From: JANQOZ01 sp045106555
GTDB taxonomy: Bacteria; Pseudomonadota; Gammaproteobacteria; Xanthomonadales; SZUA-38
Reading direction: 5' to 3'
DNA: 64,000 nucleotides
NCBI GenBank assembly: GCA_045106555.1
Contig: JBGCET010000005.1
Span: forward strand, 62,001 to 126,000
The translations under genes and the position numbers were made by a program. Below the pieces are notes generated by a model. That model had not been told where the DNA came from. It did no database searches and saw only the letters and a list, made by a program, of their open reading frames with translations. Shown here piece after piece: positions 43,888-53,255 of the stretch. Every line of letters starts with the position of its first letter. Position 1 is the first letter of the stretch.

Positions 43888-45003
43888 ATGCGCGTCCTAC
43901 ATATCGGCAAATACTATCCGCCCGTGGCTGGCGGCATCGAGACCTTTTGCGGCGACCTGTTTGAGGGATTTGCCGCAACCGATGTTGAGTGTCGGATGTT
44001 GGTGCACCGCAAACCAGGTGTGGCACTACCCAACCACGCTAATCTGATTGGCGTAAGGGCTTTCGGAGAAGCATTTTTCACCCCGCTGGCCCCCACATTT
44101 GGTTTCCACATGTGGCACCAGATCCGCCACTATTCACCGGACATTCTCCACCTTCACTTACCGAACCCCGCGCTGTTCCAACTGTTGGCCATGCCAAACG
44201 CCAGGCGCATACCGTGGGTGATTCAATGGCATTCTGACGTTGTGGTCTCCCAGCACCAGTGGCGTCTGCGAGTTGCCTATCCATTTTATCAACGCTTCGA
44301 GCGAGCCATGTTGAAGCGGGCTGCCAAGGTGGTCGTCGCTAGTGCCGCTTACGGAAAAGCCAGTCAGCCATTGCAATCAGTGGCGTCAGATAAACTTGCC
44401 GTGGTGCCTTTAGGAATCAACCCCGCTCGCCTGAAAGATACCCAGGCATTCCGTTGGCCAACGTCAGGTTTTCGCCTTGCTGCTGTAGGCCGGCTAACGT
44501 ACTACAAAGGCTTTGATCGGTTGATTCGGGCCCTGGTCAATCTGCCGGACGTGAGTCTGGTGCTCCTCGGCGACGGTCAAGAGCATGGCGCACTGACAAC
44601 GCTGATCCAGTCGTTGAATTTGCAAAACCGGGTCCAGTTGATTACTGATGCACCCGACTCGCTACGCAATGCCGTCATTGCAAAGGCCCAGTGCCTTTGC
44701 CTGCCCTCAATCGAACGGACCGAAGCCTTTGGCATTGTTCTGGTGGAAGCCTTAACGTTGGGTACACCCGTACTAGCGACTGAAATTCAGGGGTCAGGGG
44801 TGCCTTGGGTGGTCAATGAAGGCGGTCACGGTCTGCTCGCCAAACCGGATGATGTGGATGATCTGACGGCAAAACTCTCTCAAATGATGACTGACGAGTC
44901 ACTTCGCCAATCACTGCGCGAGGGGGCCGCAAACAATATTGATAGATTTCATATTCGCCACACGGTCGCTGAGCTGAGCGATCTTTACCGCACGCTGCGC
45001 TGA
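43888..45003 (+). CDS. GT4 family glycosyltransferase
   Basis: This 371-residue GT-B enzyme starts MRVLHIGKYYPPVAGGIETF, a strong GT4 start with the Gly-Gly loop. The second domain begins at RLAAVGRLTYYKGFDRLIRA and carries EAFGIVLVE, the E-x7-E motif. It follows the DUF2304 gene by 33 bases and probably belongs to the same operon. Its last 19 bases overlap the end of the convergent GT-C-like gene. The sugar it adds is unknown. Confidence 0.87.
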   Translation: MRVLHIGKYYPPVAGGIETFCGDLFEGFAATDVECRMLVHRKPGVALPNHANLIGVRAFGEAFFTPLAPTFGFHMWHQIRHYSPDILHLHLPNPALFQLLAMPNARRIPWVIQWHSDVVVSQHQWRLRVAYPFYQRFERAMLKRAAKVVVASAAYGKASQPLQSVASDKLAVVPLGINPARLKDTQAFRWPTSGFRLAAVGRLTYYKGFDRLIRALVNLPDVSLVLLGDGQEHGALTTLIQSLNLQNRVQLITDAPDSLRNAVIAKAQCLCLPSIERTEAFGIVLVEALTLGTPVLATEIQGSGVPWVVNEGGHGLLAKPDDVDDLTAKLSQMMTDESLRQSLREGAANNIDRFHIRHTVAELSDLYRTLR

Positions 45004-46424
45004 GTCGCCAGTATCAGCGCTGCCCAAAGCCCAGCCGCAGGCACCATATGCAGCGCCAGGCGATTAGAGGCCGTCATCGACTCTGCCCAGGCCGCCGCCT
45101 GAGTGAAGAAAAACAATACAAACAAAAACCCAAGCCCGGTCAATACAAACCCGGCCAGACCGCGCCCTTGGGCAGTGCCCCGGGAGCGCCAAGTTGCCAG
45201 ACCCATAGCCGGTAAGCCGAACACCCACAACAGGTGCCAATTAGGCAGTTCAACCAAGGCCGTTACGACGCTTCCCAGCTGATTGCTGAAGGCCAGTGGA
45301 TGACGCCCCAAATAGGGTATTTCTACCATCTGGGGGGTGACCACGAAATTGAATCCAGCAGCGGAAAAACTGAAACCGCCGACGACCCACCAGAGACTGA
45401 ACGTCCCTGCCGCCGTGATCAGCATCCGCAGTCGCAGACGAGGTGGCAGATGACTGGCGGCGACGGCGGCAGCCCCTACAAACATCCAAATCAGGCCCTC
45501 AAGCTTCAGGCTGGCAATCAGCGCAAGAGCGAGGCAAGCCGCAACCGGTGAAAGCCAGCCGTCCAACCATCCCGTCAGGCACGCAACAAACAACACTAAC
45601 GCAGCACATAACCACAGGTCGGCATACCCGGCCAAAGCTATTTGAGTGGTCAAAATGGGTGCCGAGGTTAACAGGAACATGACAATCGCCGCCGCCAATG
45701 CACTCAACCCAAACAGCCGGCAGGTTTGAAAGATGAGCACCGTCAGAGCCACGCCACAACTAAACCAGGGGACATTCGCTGCCACCGGATCCCACACCTT
45801 TAGCCATCCAGTCATCCACAGCTGCATTAACGGCAGGGTTTCCGGGTAGTTCCACGCTTCATTGGTAAATACCGCCGTATCGGCACTACCCAGCCACTGG
45901 GTGAAACTGACAAAATCCACATCCGCTCCCAGCTCTGCCCAGACGCGAGCCTTGACACTCCAGGCAGACCAGGCATCCCAGGGATACAATGGGCGCAGCA
46001 GGATTTCACTCCCAACCAAGAGCAGAATCAGCCCAGCCCACAACACCAAAAACCCACACAACGCAGGGCGAATCCATCCGGCTGGATTTATAGGGGCCAG
46101 CGTGGGCTGAGCCTGACTGAATGCAGACCGCTCCCGCCGCTCCCGTGTCCGCGATACCCATAGCCCAACCGTTACGCTGATCGCCAGCAGAACCAATGCG
46201 GTGAGTACCATCAGGTGCTCGCTAAGGCCGGCCCAACGGCCTACCGCCATAATCAGCGAGGTCAGCCCCAGCCCCAGCAGATGCCCACCGGCCAGACACC
46301 ACATAAGACAGGGCCCGGTGAGTGAACGGCGCATCAACCCCATCAACAGCAACCCGCCACTCAGAGTTGGTAACGCCAACGCTGAGACAACCGTAAGCCA
46401 CCCTGTAAGATCGCCGACCACCAT
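44985..46424 (-). CDS. GT-C-type membrane glycosyltransferase-like protein
   Basis: This 479-residue protein has about eleven membrane segments. PLYPWDAWSAWSVKARVWAE near residue 145 resembles the first periplasmic loop of GT-C glycosyltransferases, where an Asp is catalytic. GT-C enzymes use polyprenyl-phosphate sugars at the outer face of the inner membrane, and a polyprenyl-phosphate-type GT2 is encoded opposite. It follows an unknown membrane protein gene with a one-base overlap (TGATG). Enzyme class is inferred from topology and one motif; the acceptor is unknown. Confidence 0.65.
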   Translation of the reverse strand: MVVGDLTGWLTVVSALALPTLSGGLLLMGLMRRSLTGPCLMWCLAGGHLLGLGLTSLIMAVGRWAGLSEHLMVLTALVLLAISVTVGLWVSRTRERRERSAFSQAQPTLAPINPAGWIRPALCGFLVLWAGLILLLVGSEILLRPLYPWDAWSAWSVKARVWAELGADVDFVSFTQWLGSADTAVFTNEAWNYPETLPLMQLWMTGWLKVWDPVAANVPWFSCGVALTVLIFQTCRLFGLSALAAAIVMFLLTSAPILTTQIALAGYADLWLCAALVLFVACLTGWLDGWLSPVAACLALALIASLKLEGLIWMFVGAAAVAASHLPPRLRLRMLITAAGTFSLWWVVGGFSFSAAGFNFVVTPQMVEIPYLGRHPLAFSNQLGSVVTALVELPNWHLLWVFGLPAMGLATWRSRGTAQGRGLAGFVLTGLGFLFVLFFFTQAAAWAESMTASNRLALHMVPAAGLWAALILATQRSVR

Positions 46425-47632
46425 CAGGGTAAACGATTACTCAAACGCAGCAGCGCGCCCGCCGGCCCAATACTCAGCGGATGCACCTGCCAGCGCACGT
46501 CGCCGAAATCCATCGACCGGCTGATGATACCTTCCGCCAGATCAGGCCGGCGGTAAATAAACAGCAGCTCACCCGGCTTGAATCTTCCCTGAGCATTACC
46601 ACGCACATAAAACGTTGATACGTTGGCTGGCCGCAGGTGCCAGGCTGCACGTAAATTGAAGAAGCGATCATCGGTAACGATGTGCACTCGCTCGTCTCGG
46701 CCAATACTGGGTTTCACTCGATCCACCAGATCAACCAGTTCCTGATCAAACTGAAAACGTCGTCGTTCCTGAGGGCTCAAATGAGCCAATTGGGCGCGAG
46801 TCTCCATGGCCTGGGCCCATAAACTTCGAGTAAATTGCCATTGCAGCAATACGGTGCCCACCACCACCACGCCAATGACGCTGGCGCCAAGCCGCTGTCC
46901 GCGCAACCCGCCAATAGCAAACAAACTGAAACACGTAATTAACACCATGACCGCCACCAGCGGCACCAGCCCGACTCCCTCTTCAAGATCTGGGTATTTT
47001 CCCAGCGAACTCACCGACAGCATTGCCCAGGGGTCTGGGGCGACCCAACCCGTCCAAAGTGCTGCCAAACGACCGCGCCAGCTGTCGGCTTCGTACCCAA
47101 CATAGTCGAAATCAATGGGCTCACTTAAGGTAACGGGAGGGCTGGTTTGGGGTTGCGGGTAGCCGTATAAAACCAGCTCGGAAAGCATCCCGCTCCAACC
47201 TTCCTTGCGCGACATCAGGTAGTGCTGGTCGCCGCCGTCGGGAACCTGAAGCCGGGTAAAGTAAGCCTCATCGCTGCCTTGCTGCTTCCATGCAAGCATC
47301 AACACGTAATTCAGAGGGTAGCCACTGGCGCGCAGACTGAAAACGGGCTGAACGCTGGCATCAAAGGGGACCGGACTCACGGCGAAAAACTCACCCGCAC
47401 GGTCCAGTGCAGCAATGCCGGGAGAGCCACCAGAGGACGGGGTTCCCCGCAACAGCTGCCATTGATCCAAAATTTGAGCCGGAGCGCTAGTGGTCTGCGG
47501 ACGACCCGGACCGTGTGCAGCCATGAGGACGATCAGCCACACACCGCAACCTATCAGCACTACCGCCGCTACGGCTGCGCTGCGCCTTACTGAGAGCCCC
47601 AACATGAGGTTGGACGTTGAGGAATTTTTCAC
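46424..47632 (-). CDS. Membrane protein of unknown function
   Basis: This 402-residue protein matches no family I can name. It has one membrane segment near residues 16-36, a periplasmic domain of about 170 residues, two or three membrane segments near 222-265, and a C-terminal soluble domain of about 120 residues (FDQELVDLVDRVKPSIGRDE with VHIVTDDRFFNLRAAWHLRP). That last part resembles the C-terminal domains of membrane proteins from surface-glycan loci. It is translationally coupled to the GT-C-like gene downstream, so a shared role in glycosylation is likely but unproven. Confidence 0.6.
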   Translation of the reverse strand: MKNSSTSNLMLGLSVRRSAAVAAVVLIGCGVWLIVLMAAHGPGRPQTTSAPAQILDQWQLLRGTPSSGGSPGIAALDRAGEFFAVSPVPFDASVQPVFSLRASGYPLNYVLMLAWKQQGSDEAYFTRLQVPDGGDQHYLMSRKEGWSGMLSELVLYGYPQPQTSPPVTLSEPIDFDYVGYEADSWRGRLAALWTGWVAPDPWAMLSVSSLGKYPDLEEGVGLVPLVAVMVLITCFSLFAIGGLRGQRLGASVIGVVVVGTVLLQWQFTRSLWAQAMETRAQLAHLSPQERRRFQFDQELVDLVDRVKPSIGRDERVHIVTDDRFFNLRAAWHLRPANVSTFYVRGNAQGRFKPGELLFIYRRPDLAEGIISRSMDFGDVRWQVHPLSIGPAGALLRLSNRLP

Positions 47633-47760
47633 GGTCGGGATCAGACGCTAAGGGAATCGTCGCCCAACGAGCCCGCCAGACCGGGGACTGAGTGCTCCGG
47701 GTGCCGCACAAGTGGAAGGTTCAGAGAAAGCCCACAATCAGGATATCCGATAGCCAATGT

Positions 47761-49239
47761 TCAACTTGCCTGGGCTCGGGCATGCTTGGCGGAATCGGAG
47801 CGCTCGACCTCTATCTGGCGAAAATACTCGTCGGAGACACCGGTGACGTATTCATTAGAAAAACAGGATGTATCGAAGCGAACAATCCGCGGGTTTCCTT
47901 CAGAGCAGGCAGAAACCAGATCGTCCAGCGACTGATAAATCAGCCAATCAGCGCCGAGTTCTTTTTCGATTTCCTCCTCACTGCGCCCATGTGCGATAAG
48001 CTCCTCCGCGGCCGGCATATCAATACCGTAGACATTGGGAAACCTGACCGGTGGCGCAGCTGATGCGAAATACACTTTCTTGGCGCCCGCATCCCGAGCC
48101 ATCTGAATGATCTGTTTAGAGGTGGTGCCACGAACAATGGAATCGTCGATGATTAACACCGTTTTTCCACGAAACTCCAGATCCACCACGTTCAGTTTGC
48201 GCCGCACCGAACGCGCCCGCTGTTGCTGTCCGGGCATGATAAAGGTTCGGCCAATATAGCGATTTTTGATAAAGCCCTCACGATACTTCACCCCGAGCTG
48301 GTGAGCCAAAGGAATGGCCGCGGTTCGTGAGGTATCAGGTACCGGAATGACCACATCGATATCATGATCGGGCATTTGGGTGAGAATTTTTTTCGCCAGC
48401 CTCTCGCCCATCCGCAGGCGGGCTTTGTACACCGAAATATCGTCCATCATCGAATCGGGTCGAGCAAAATACACCAGTTCGAAAATGCACGGTGTACAGT
48501 GCACTTCGTCAGCACACTGCTGGCGGGAACATTCGCCTTCAGCACTGATAAACAGCGCCTCCCCGGGCTGCACGTCCCCCAACATCTCAAACCCAAGAAC
48601 ATCCAACGCGACACTTTCCGAGGCCATGGCGTACTCAGTACCCAATTCGGTTTCTCGCTTGCCAAACACCAAAGGCCGAATACCCCAAGGATCGCGAACG
48701 CCAAGCAACCCATAGCCCGGAATCAGCGCCAGAAAGGCATATCCCCCCCGGCAGCGACGATGAAGCCCCTTTACCGCCGCGAATAAATTTTCTGGCGATA
48801 ACGACAACGCCACCTCAGGCCTCAACTCGTGGGCCAGAACGTTAAGCAGCACCTCCGAATCGGAATCGGTGTTGATATGTCGGCGATCGGCCTCAAACAA
48901 CTCTCGCTTCAAAGACTGGGCGTTCGTCAGATTGCCGTTGTGCCCAAGGGCAATGCCAAAAGGGGAGTTGACGTACAGAGGCTGGGATTCTTCGCTGGCG
49001 TCGCCGCCCGCTGTTGGATAGCGCACGTGACCAATGCCGCATGTGCCGCGCAGCCGGCTCATATCGGCGTTGGAGAACACGTCGTTGGCAAGCCCGTTGC
49101 CTTTATGACGAAACATCTTATTGCCATCGCAAGTGGCAATGCCGGCTGCATCCTGACCGCGATGCTGAAGCACCGTCAACCCCTCAAAGAGGGTGGGCGC
49201 TATATCTTCGTGCCCGACTAATCCTATGAGGCCACACAT
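47761..49239 (-). CDS. purF: Amidophosphoribosyltransferase
   Basis: This is the first committed enzyme of purine synthesis, making phosphoribosylamine from PRPP and glutamine. The 492-residue protein has Cys2 as the glutaminase nucleophile (MCGLIGLVGHEDIAPTLFEG), LQHRGQDAAGI, and the PRPP-binding loop VLIIDDSIVRGTTSKQII near residue 365. The length and the lack of Fe-S cysteines indicate the E. coli type. It is the last gene of the cvpA-purF end of the long minus-strand block. Confidence 0.97.
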   Translation of the reverse strand: MCGLIGLVGHEDIAPTLFEGLTVLQHRGQDAAGIATCDGNKMFRHKGNGLANDVFSNADMSRLRGTCGIGHVRYPTAGGDASEESQPLYVNSPFGIALGHNGNLTNAQSLKRELFEADRRHINTDSDSEVLLNVLAHELRPEVALSLSPENLFAAVKGLHRRCRGGYAFLALIPGYGLLGVRDPWGIRPLVFGKRETELGTEYAMASESVALDVLGFEMLGDVQPGEALFISAEGECSRQQCADEVHCTPCIFELVYFARPDSMMDDISVYKARLRMGERLAKKILTQMPDHDIDVVIPVPDTSRTAAIPLAHQLGVKYREGFIKNRYIGRTFIMPGQQQRARSVRRKLNVVDLEFRGKTVLIIDDSIVRGTTSKQIIQMARDAGAKKVYFASAAPPVRFPNVYGIDMPAAEELIAHGRSEEEIEKELGADWLIYQSLDDLVSACSEGNPRIVRFDTSCFSNEYVTGVSDEYFRQIEVERSDSAKHARAQAS

Positions 49240-49349
49240 GGAATATTGTTATCCTGGTTGCGCGTCAGCAAGTCGATGACCCAAGTATTTTCCGCCGCCA
49301 ACGCCTTGATGGCAAGAAGTAACCCGGATCTGTTGATCCCTTTATCCAT
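49224..49349 (-). CDS. Possible 41-residue peptide bridging cvpA and purF
   Basis: A short frame begins at ATG 49349, overlapping the cvpA stop by eight bases, and ends at 49224, overlapping the purF start by 16. Its product begins MDKGINRSGLLLAIKALAAE. It fills the whole cvpA-purF gap and could couple translation of the two genes. No homologue is known to me, so it may be chance. Confidence 0.22.
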   Translation of the reverse strand: MDKGINRSGLLLAIKALAAENTWVIDLLTRNQDNNIPCVAS

Positions 49350-49938
49350 TATTGTCTTCCAACCCCCGGGGTTGAGCCGATGGCTCTGGTTCATCCAGCC
49401 TCTCAACCGCGCCACCGGGCAACGCCGGTATGGCGTCATTGGCATCTCGCAAATATCCCCGAAAGTCCTCTGGCAAGTAGCCCGAAACCCAGCTCGCCAG
49501 GCGTTCAAGCTTGGGCAGACTCACCGACTGCTGCCACCAGGGGTCTGCCGGCAACGGGGTCAGCACCAGTAACGACACCGCGACAATGAGCAGTAACAAG
49601 CCCCGCACCGCGCCAAACACCAGCCCGAGAAACCGGTCGGTCCCTGACAAACCGGTTTGGGAGACCAGCAAGCCCAGCAAAAAATTCAACATTCCCCCCG
49701 CCACCAGGGTGGCAACGAACAGGCCACCAAAAGCGATCGCCAAGCGGGCCGAGGGTAATTGTATTCGCTCGCCAATGAGCGGTGCGACCTGATCGGCGAA
49801 CGTCAGGGCCACCCATACCGCAGCCACCCACACCGCCAGCGCCATGAACTCCCGCACAAAGCCGCGAAAAAAACTGATGACCATGGAGATGGCCAGCAAG
49901 CCGAAAATAACCCAGTCTGCCCAATTCAGGCTCTCCAC
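49342..49938 (-). CDS. cvpA: CvpA family inner-membrane protein
   Basis: This 198-residue protein has four membrane segments in the first 150 residues: WADWVIFGLLAISMVISFFR, then segments near 30-45, 60-85 and 100-125. This is the usual CvpA/colicin V production fold found upstream of purF. The C-terminal 45 residues are soluble and acidic. Relatives affect colicin V export, envelope integrity and bile-salt tolerance; the biochemical role is unclear. It is separated by 44 bases from the SPOR protein gene upstream. Confidence 0.92.
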   Translation of the reverse strand: MESLNWADWVIFGLLAISMVISFFRGFVREFMALAVWVAAVWVALTFADQVAPLIGERIQLPSARLAIAFGGLFVATLVAGGMLNFLLGLLVSQTGLSGTDRFLGLVFGAVRGLLLLIVAVSLLVLTPLPADPWWQQSVSLPKLERLASWVSGYLPEDFRGYLRDANDAIPALPGGAVERLDEPEPSAQPRGLEDNNG

Positions 49939-49982
49939 AGTTTCACGCTCCTGGCCACCGGGTTACATCAACGAGTTAGACA

Positions 49983-50903
49983 TCAAGGGTGATCAATGAC
50001 CATCCCATTCAAGCTCAGCTGACGGCGAATAGTATCTCGGGTTCGTTTGGCTGACGCCTCATCAAGTTCGGGTCCGACGCGGACCCTGTAGCGTGCGCCG
50101 GCACTGGAGCCGGCGTCGGAAACGTGAGCCGCGAATCCCCCAGCACGCAGCTTGTCCCGCAGCGCGGTAGCATTGCTCTCACTGGCAAAGCTCCCCAGCT
50201 GCACCATCCAACCCTGCAATGCGTTTGCGGCAGGCGCCACACCACCTGCCGGCACTTCCCGCACCGACAGCTCAAGATCTGAGTACGCTTTCAACAGTCG
50301 CTCACCAGCCTCCATCGCCGCAGACTTGGCAGGCCAGCCACGCACTCTGACTCGATAAAGCGCGCTACTACCGACCTCAACACGCTCCTGATAAGCGTTC
50401 CATTCACCACCTTTCAAACGTTCGACCAGGCGGGCTGCGTTAGCCGCGTTGCCGAAGCTGCCCAGTTGCAGTACCCAGCGACCGTCAGATCGAGCAGAGT
50501 CCACTTGCGCAGAGGGTTGAGCCGCTTGATTGGGCGGCGTTGAATCGGAAGACGCCGGTGATCGACGTGGCGGCACTGACACCGGCCCGCTGGCGTTTGG
50601 GGTGTCGACGACGGCAGCAGTGTTCGCGGACGGGGTGACCGTTACTGCTGGCCGCTCTGGCCTTGGCTGAGGCACTTCTGCGGGCACCGACTGTGCCTGG
50701 GGCCGCTCGCTTTCGGAAGCCCCGGTATTTTCACCCACAGGCAACAATCGCGTTTCAAACCGTTTGTCGGGCGGTTGTGGAATGGCAATTGGCGACTCAA
50801 TCCGACTGCTAGGCGGGCCATCCAGCAACATAGGAATAAATGTGACGCTGAAAATGACCAATACACTGGCACCAACCAGCCGTTGTTTAAGCGCAACGTC
50901 CAT
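49983..50903 (-). CDS. dedD: DedD-like cell-division protein with two SPOR domains
   Basis: This 306-residue protein has one N-terminal membrane anchor (LVGASVLVIFSVTFIPMLLD) and a long Pro/Ser-rich linker. Two SPOR domains follow: the first near residues 142-215 (WVLQLGSFGNAANAARLVER) and the second near 231-300 (WMVQLGSFASESNATALRDK). SPOR domains bind septal peptidoglycan lacking stem peptides. E. coli DedD has a single SPOR; a duplicated copy here would be unusual. Placement between folC and cvpA is the standard dedD location. Downstream of folC by 138 bases. Confidence 0.87.
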   Translation of the reverse strand: MDVALKQRLVGASVLVIFSVTFIPMLLDGPPSSRIESPIAIPQPPDKRFETRLLPVGENTGASESERPQAQSVPAEVPQPRPERPAVTVTPSANTAAVVDTPNASGPVSVPPRRSPASSDSTPPNQAAQPSAQVDSARSDGRWVLQLGSFGNAANAARLVERLKGGEWNAYQERVEVGSSALYRVRVRGWPAKSAAMEAGERLLKAYSDLELSVREVPAGGVAPAANALQGWMVQLGSFASESNATALRDKLRAGGFAAHVSDAGSSAGARYRVRVGPELDEASAKRTRDTIRRQLSLNGMVIDHP

Positions 50904-51041
50904 CAGACTTCAGCGCGCCCAACGGCGCTATTGCCTTTCAATAATACCGATCGAATCATCATGACAACCTCAGCTCTTAAGCTCCGCCAATGCCATCGAC
51001 GGATAATTCGCTGATTATACCGCCATCGCCTTACAAAGCGG

Positions 51042-52313
51042 TTAAGAAAGCCCCAGATGTTGCGCCGCCAGCTCGACAGTCACAAACGAACCCAGTACCA
51101 GCAGGCGATCAGAGGCGTTGGCCTGCTTAAGGCACTGATCCAGCGCCTGGCCCGGACCAGCTGCCAGTCTTGCCGTCAAGCCGGGAATCCGCACGGCACC
51201 GCGCAACTGGCGCGCACTGCGCCCGCGACCACCGGGCAAACCGCAAAAAACCCACCGATCTACTGCTGGTGCCAATTCCGCCACCAGCCCTTGCGCGTCC
51301 TTATCTTTCAGCATCCCTATAATCAGCGTGGTCCGTCCCTTACAAGGATGGGTAGCCAACCAGCGTCTTATCACTGCGGCGGCAGCAGGATTGTGCCCGA
51401 CATCAAAAATCACCTCCGGGTTTTCTGCCACTTGCCACAAACGCCCCTGGATAGCGGCCCTCAGCAAGCCCTTCTGAACCGATTTTTGGGCCGGCAGCAA
51501 GCCACCGCAGTGCAAGGCAGCCAGGGCGCCAGCGGCATTGGTCAGCTGGTGCTCACCGGGAAGGGTGGGCAAAGGCAGCCGCTCAAGCGCCATATCGCCA
51601 AAGGACCACCGCCAGCTGTCAGCGTTGCTTTGCCAGTGATAATCCCGGTCAGCGACCGCCCACCGAGTTCCCAGCTCAGCTGCCCTTTTATGCAACGCGC
51701 TGGGGGCATGGGTTTGCGCGCAAATGGCGACCTGCCCCGGGCGCAGGATGCCGGCTTTTTCCAATGCAATATCATCCAGGGTATTGCCCAGCCATTGCAT
51801 GTGGTCCATGCCGATATTGGTAATCAGAGCAACATCCGGATCCACAACATTCACCGCGTCCAGACGCCCACCCAAGCCAACCTCAAGCACCGCAACGTCC
51901 ACTGCGCAGCGGCTGAATTCAACCATCGCTGCCAGCGCAGCGTATTCAAAATAGGTCAGCGGAATCTCTGCCCTCGCCTGCTCCACCCGCTCCAGCGCAG
52001 AAATCAAACGTCGGTCTGAAATAGGCTGACCATCGGTACTGATGCGTTCGTTAAAGCGAAACAGGTGCGGAGACGAAAATGTGCCAACGGTTTTGCCACT
52101 GGCGCGCAGAATGGCACTCAGGAACGCGCAGCTTGATCCTTTGCCGTTGGTCCCTGCAACTGTGATGACCGTTGGCGCGGGCCTATCAAGCTGCAGTCGA
52201 TCGAATACCTCGCCGACCCGCTCCAGCCCCAGGGCCATGCTGGCCGGATGGACACGGGACAAGTATTGGAGCCACCACTGAAGGGGCTGGTGCTGAGCGA
52301 CTTCCACCGGCAA
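51042..52313 (-). CDS. folC: Dihydrofolate/folylpolyglutamate synthase
   Basis: This enzyme adds glutamate to dihydropteroate and to folates. The 423-residue Mur-ligase-like protein has the P-loop VAGTNGKGSSCAFLSAILRA near residue 45, the SSPHLFRFNERI segment, VLEVGLGGRLDAVNVVDPDV and IFDVGHNPAAA near the C-terminal domain start. Length matches bifunctional FolC. It is separated from accD by only 12 bases, the common accD-folC arrangement. Confidence 0.96.
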   Translation of the reverse strand: MPVEVAQHQPLQWWLQYLSRVHPASMALGLERVGEVFDRLQLDRPAPTVITVAGTNGKGSSCAFLSAILRASGKTVGTFSSPHLFRFNERISTDGQPISDRRLISALERVEQARAEIPLTYFEYAALAAMVEFSRCAVDVAVLEVGLGGRLDAVNVVDPDVALITNIGMDHMQWLGNTLDDIALEKAGILRPGQVAICAQTHAPSALHKRAAELGTRWAVADRDYHWQSNADSWRWSFGDMALERLPLPTLPGEHQLTNAAGALAALHCGGLLPAQKSVQKGLLRAAIQGRLWQVAENPEVIFDVGHNPAAAAVIRRWLATHPCKGRTTLIIGMLKDKDAQGLVAELAPAVDRWVFCGLPGGRGRSARQLRGAVRIPGLTARLAAGPGQALDQCLKQANASDRLLVLGSFVTVELAAQHLGLS

Positions 52314-52325
52314 GCGGGGGTACTA

Positions 52326-53255
52326 TCAGGCCGTTTCTTCGACCGCCTGGGCGGCATTTTCACCGCTGCTGCCCTCGGCATCCGAAACCTCTGTTTCTGA
52401 TTCGCTGAACGGTAGCAGGATATTCAACAACTGATGCACGGTATCGCGCATCTGACGGCGATCAACAATCATATCCACGGCGCCATGCTCGAGCAAAAAC
52501 TCACTGCGTTGAAATCCTTCCGGCAGGGTTTCGCGAACCGTTTGCTCAATGACTCTGGGCCCGGCAAACCCTATCAGCGCCCCCGGCTCAGCGATGTTAA
52601 TGTCACCCAGCATTCCCAGACTGGCCGACACGCCGCCGGTGGTGGGATGGGTCAACACAGAGACATAGGGCAACCCTTCATTGGCCATTTTGCCAAGTAC
52701 CGCACTGGTTTTGGCCATCTGCATTAAGGACAGCAGGGACTCCTGCATTCGCGCCCCGCCGGTGGCAGAAAAGTTCACCATGGGGCAGCGAAGAGTCAGG
52801 GCTTTCTGCGCGGCGCGAGTGAAGCGTTCACCCACAACCGAACCCATCGAGCCGCCCATGAAACGAAAGTCAAAGGCGCTGGCAACCATTGGCCGCCCCT
52901 TCAACGTTCCGGACATTGCCACCAGGGCGTCTCGCTCGCCGGTGGCCTTCTGAGCCTGGCTGATTCGGCTTTTGTAGGTTTTCTTGTCGCGAAACTTCAA
53001 CGCGTCCAGCGGCTCCAAGTGAGCGGCAATCTCCTCGACACCATCGGAATCAAGAAATTGCAGCAGACGCTGGCGCGCAACCATCGGCATATGATGAGCA
53101 CACTTGGGGCACACCATCTGGTCTCGTTCCAGTTCGCGGGCGTACAGCGCGGCGCTGCATTCCTTGCACTGTTGCCAGGTGCCTTCGGGAACCCGCTTCT
53201 TATTTGTGCCATCGGTACGAATCCGTGACGGCATCAACTTTTTCAACCAGCTCAT
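52326..53255 (-). CDS. accD: Acetyl-CoA carboxylase carboxyltransferase subunit beta
   Basis: This is one half of the carboxyltransferase that makes malonyl-CoA for fatty-acid synthesis; AccA is elsewhere. The 309-residue protein has the four-Cys zinc ribbon CKECSAALYARELERDQMVC followed by PKC near residues 30-55. The crotonase-like carboxyltransferase core follows, with SATGGARMQESLLSLMQMAK and VLTHPTTGGVSASLGMLGDI. An acidic, Ser/Glu-rich tail of about 25 residues extends the C-terminus. The start overlaps the trpA stop by one base. Confidence 0.96.
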   Translation of the reverse strand: MSWLKKLMPSRIRTDGTNKKRVPEGTWQQCKECSAALYARELERDQMVCPKCAHHMPMVARQRLLQFLDSDGVEEIAAHLEPLDALKFRDKKTYKSRISQAQKATGERDALVAMSGTLKGRPMVASAFDFRFMGGSMGSVVGERFTRAAQKALTLRCPMVNFSATGGARMQESLLSLMQMAKTSAVLGKMANEGLPYVSVLTHPTTGGVSASLGMLGDINIAEPGALIGFAGPRVIEQTVRETLPEGFQRSEFLLEHGAVDMIVDRRQMRDTVHQLLNILLPFSESETEVSDAEGSSGENAAQAVEETA

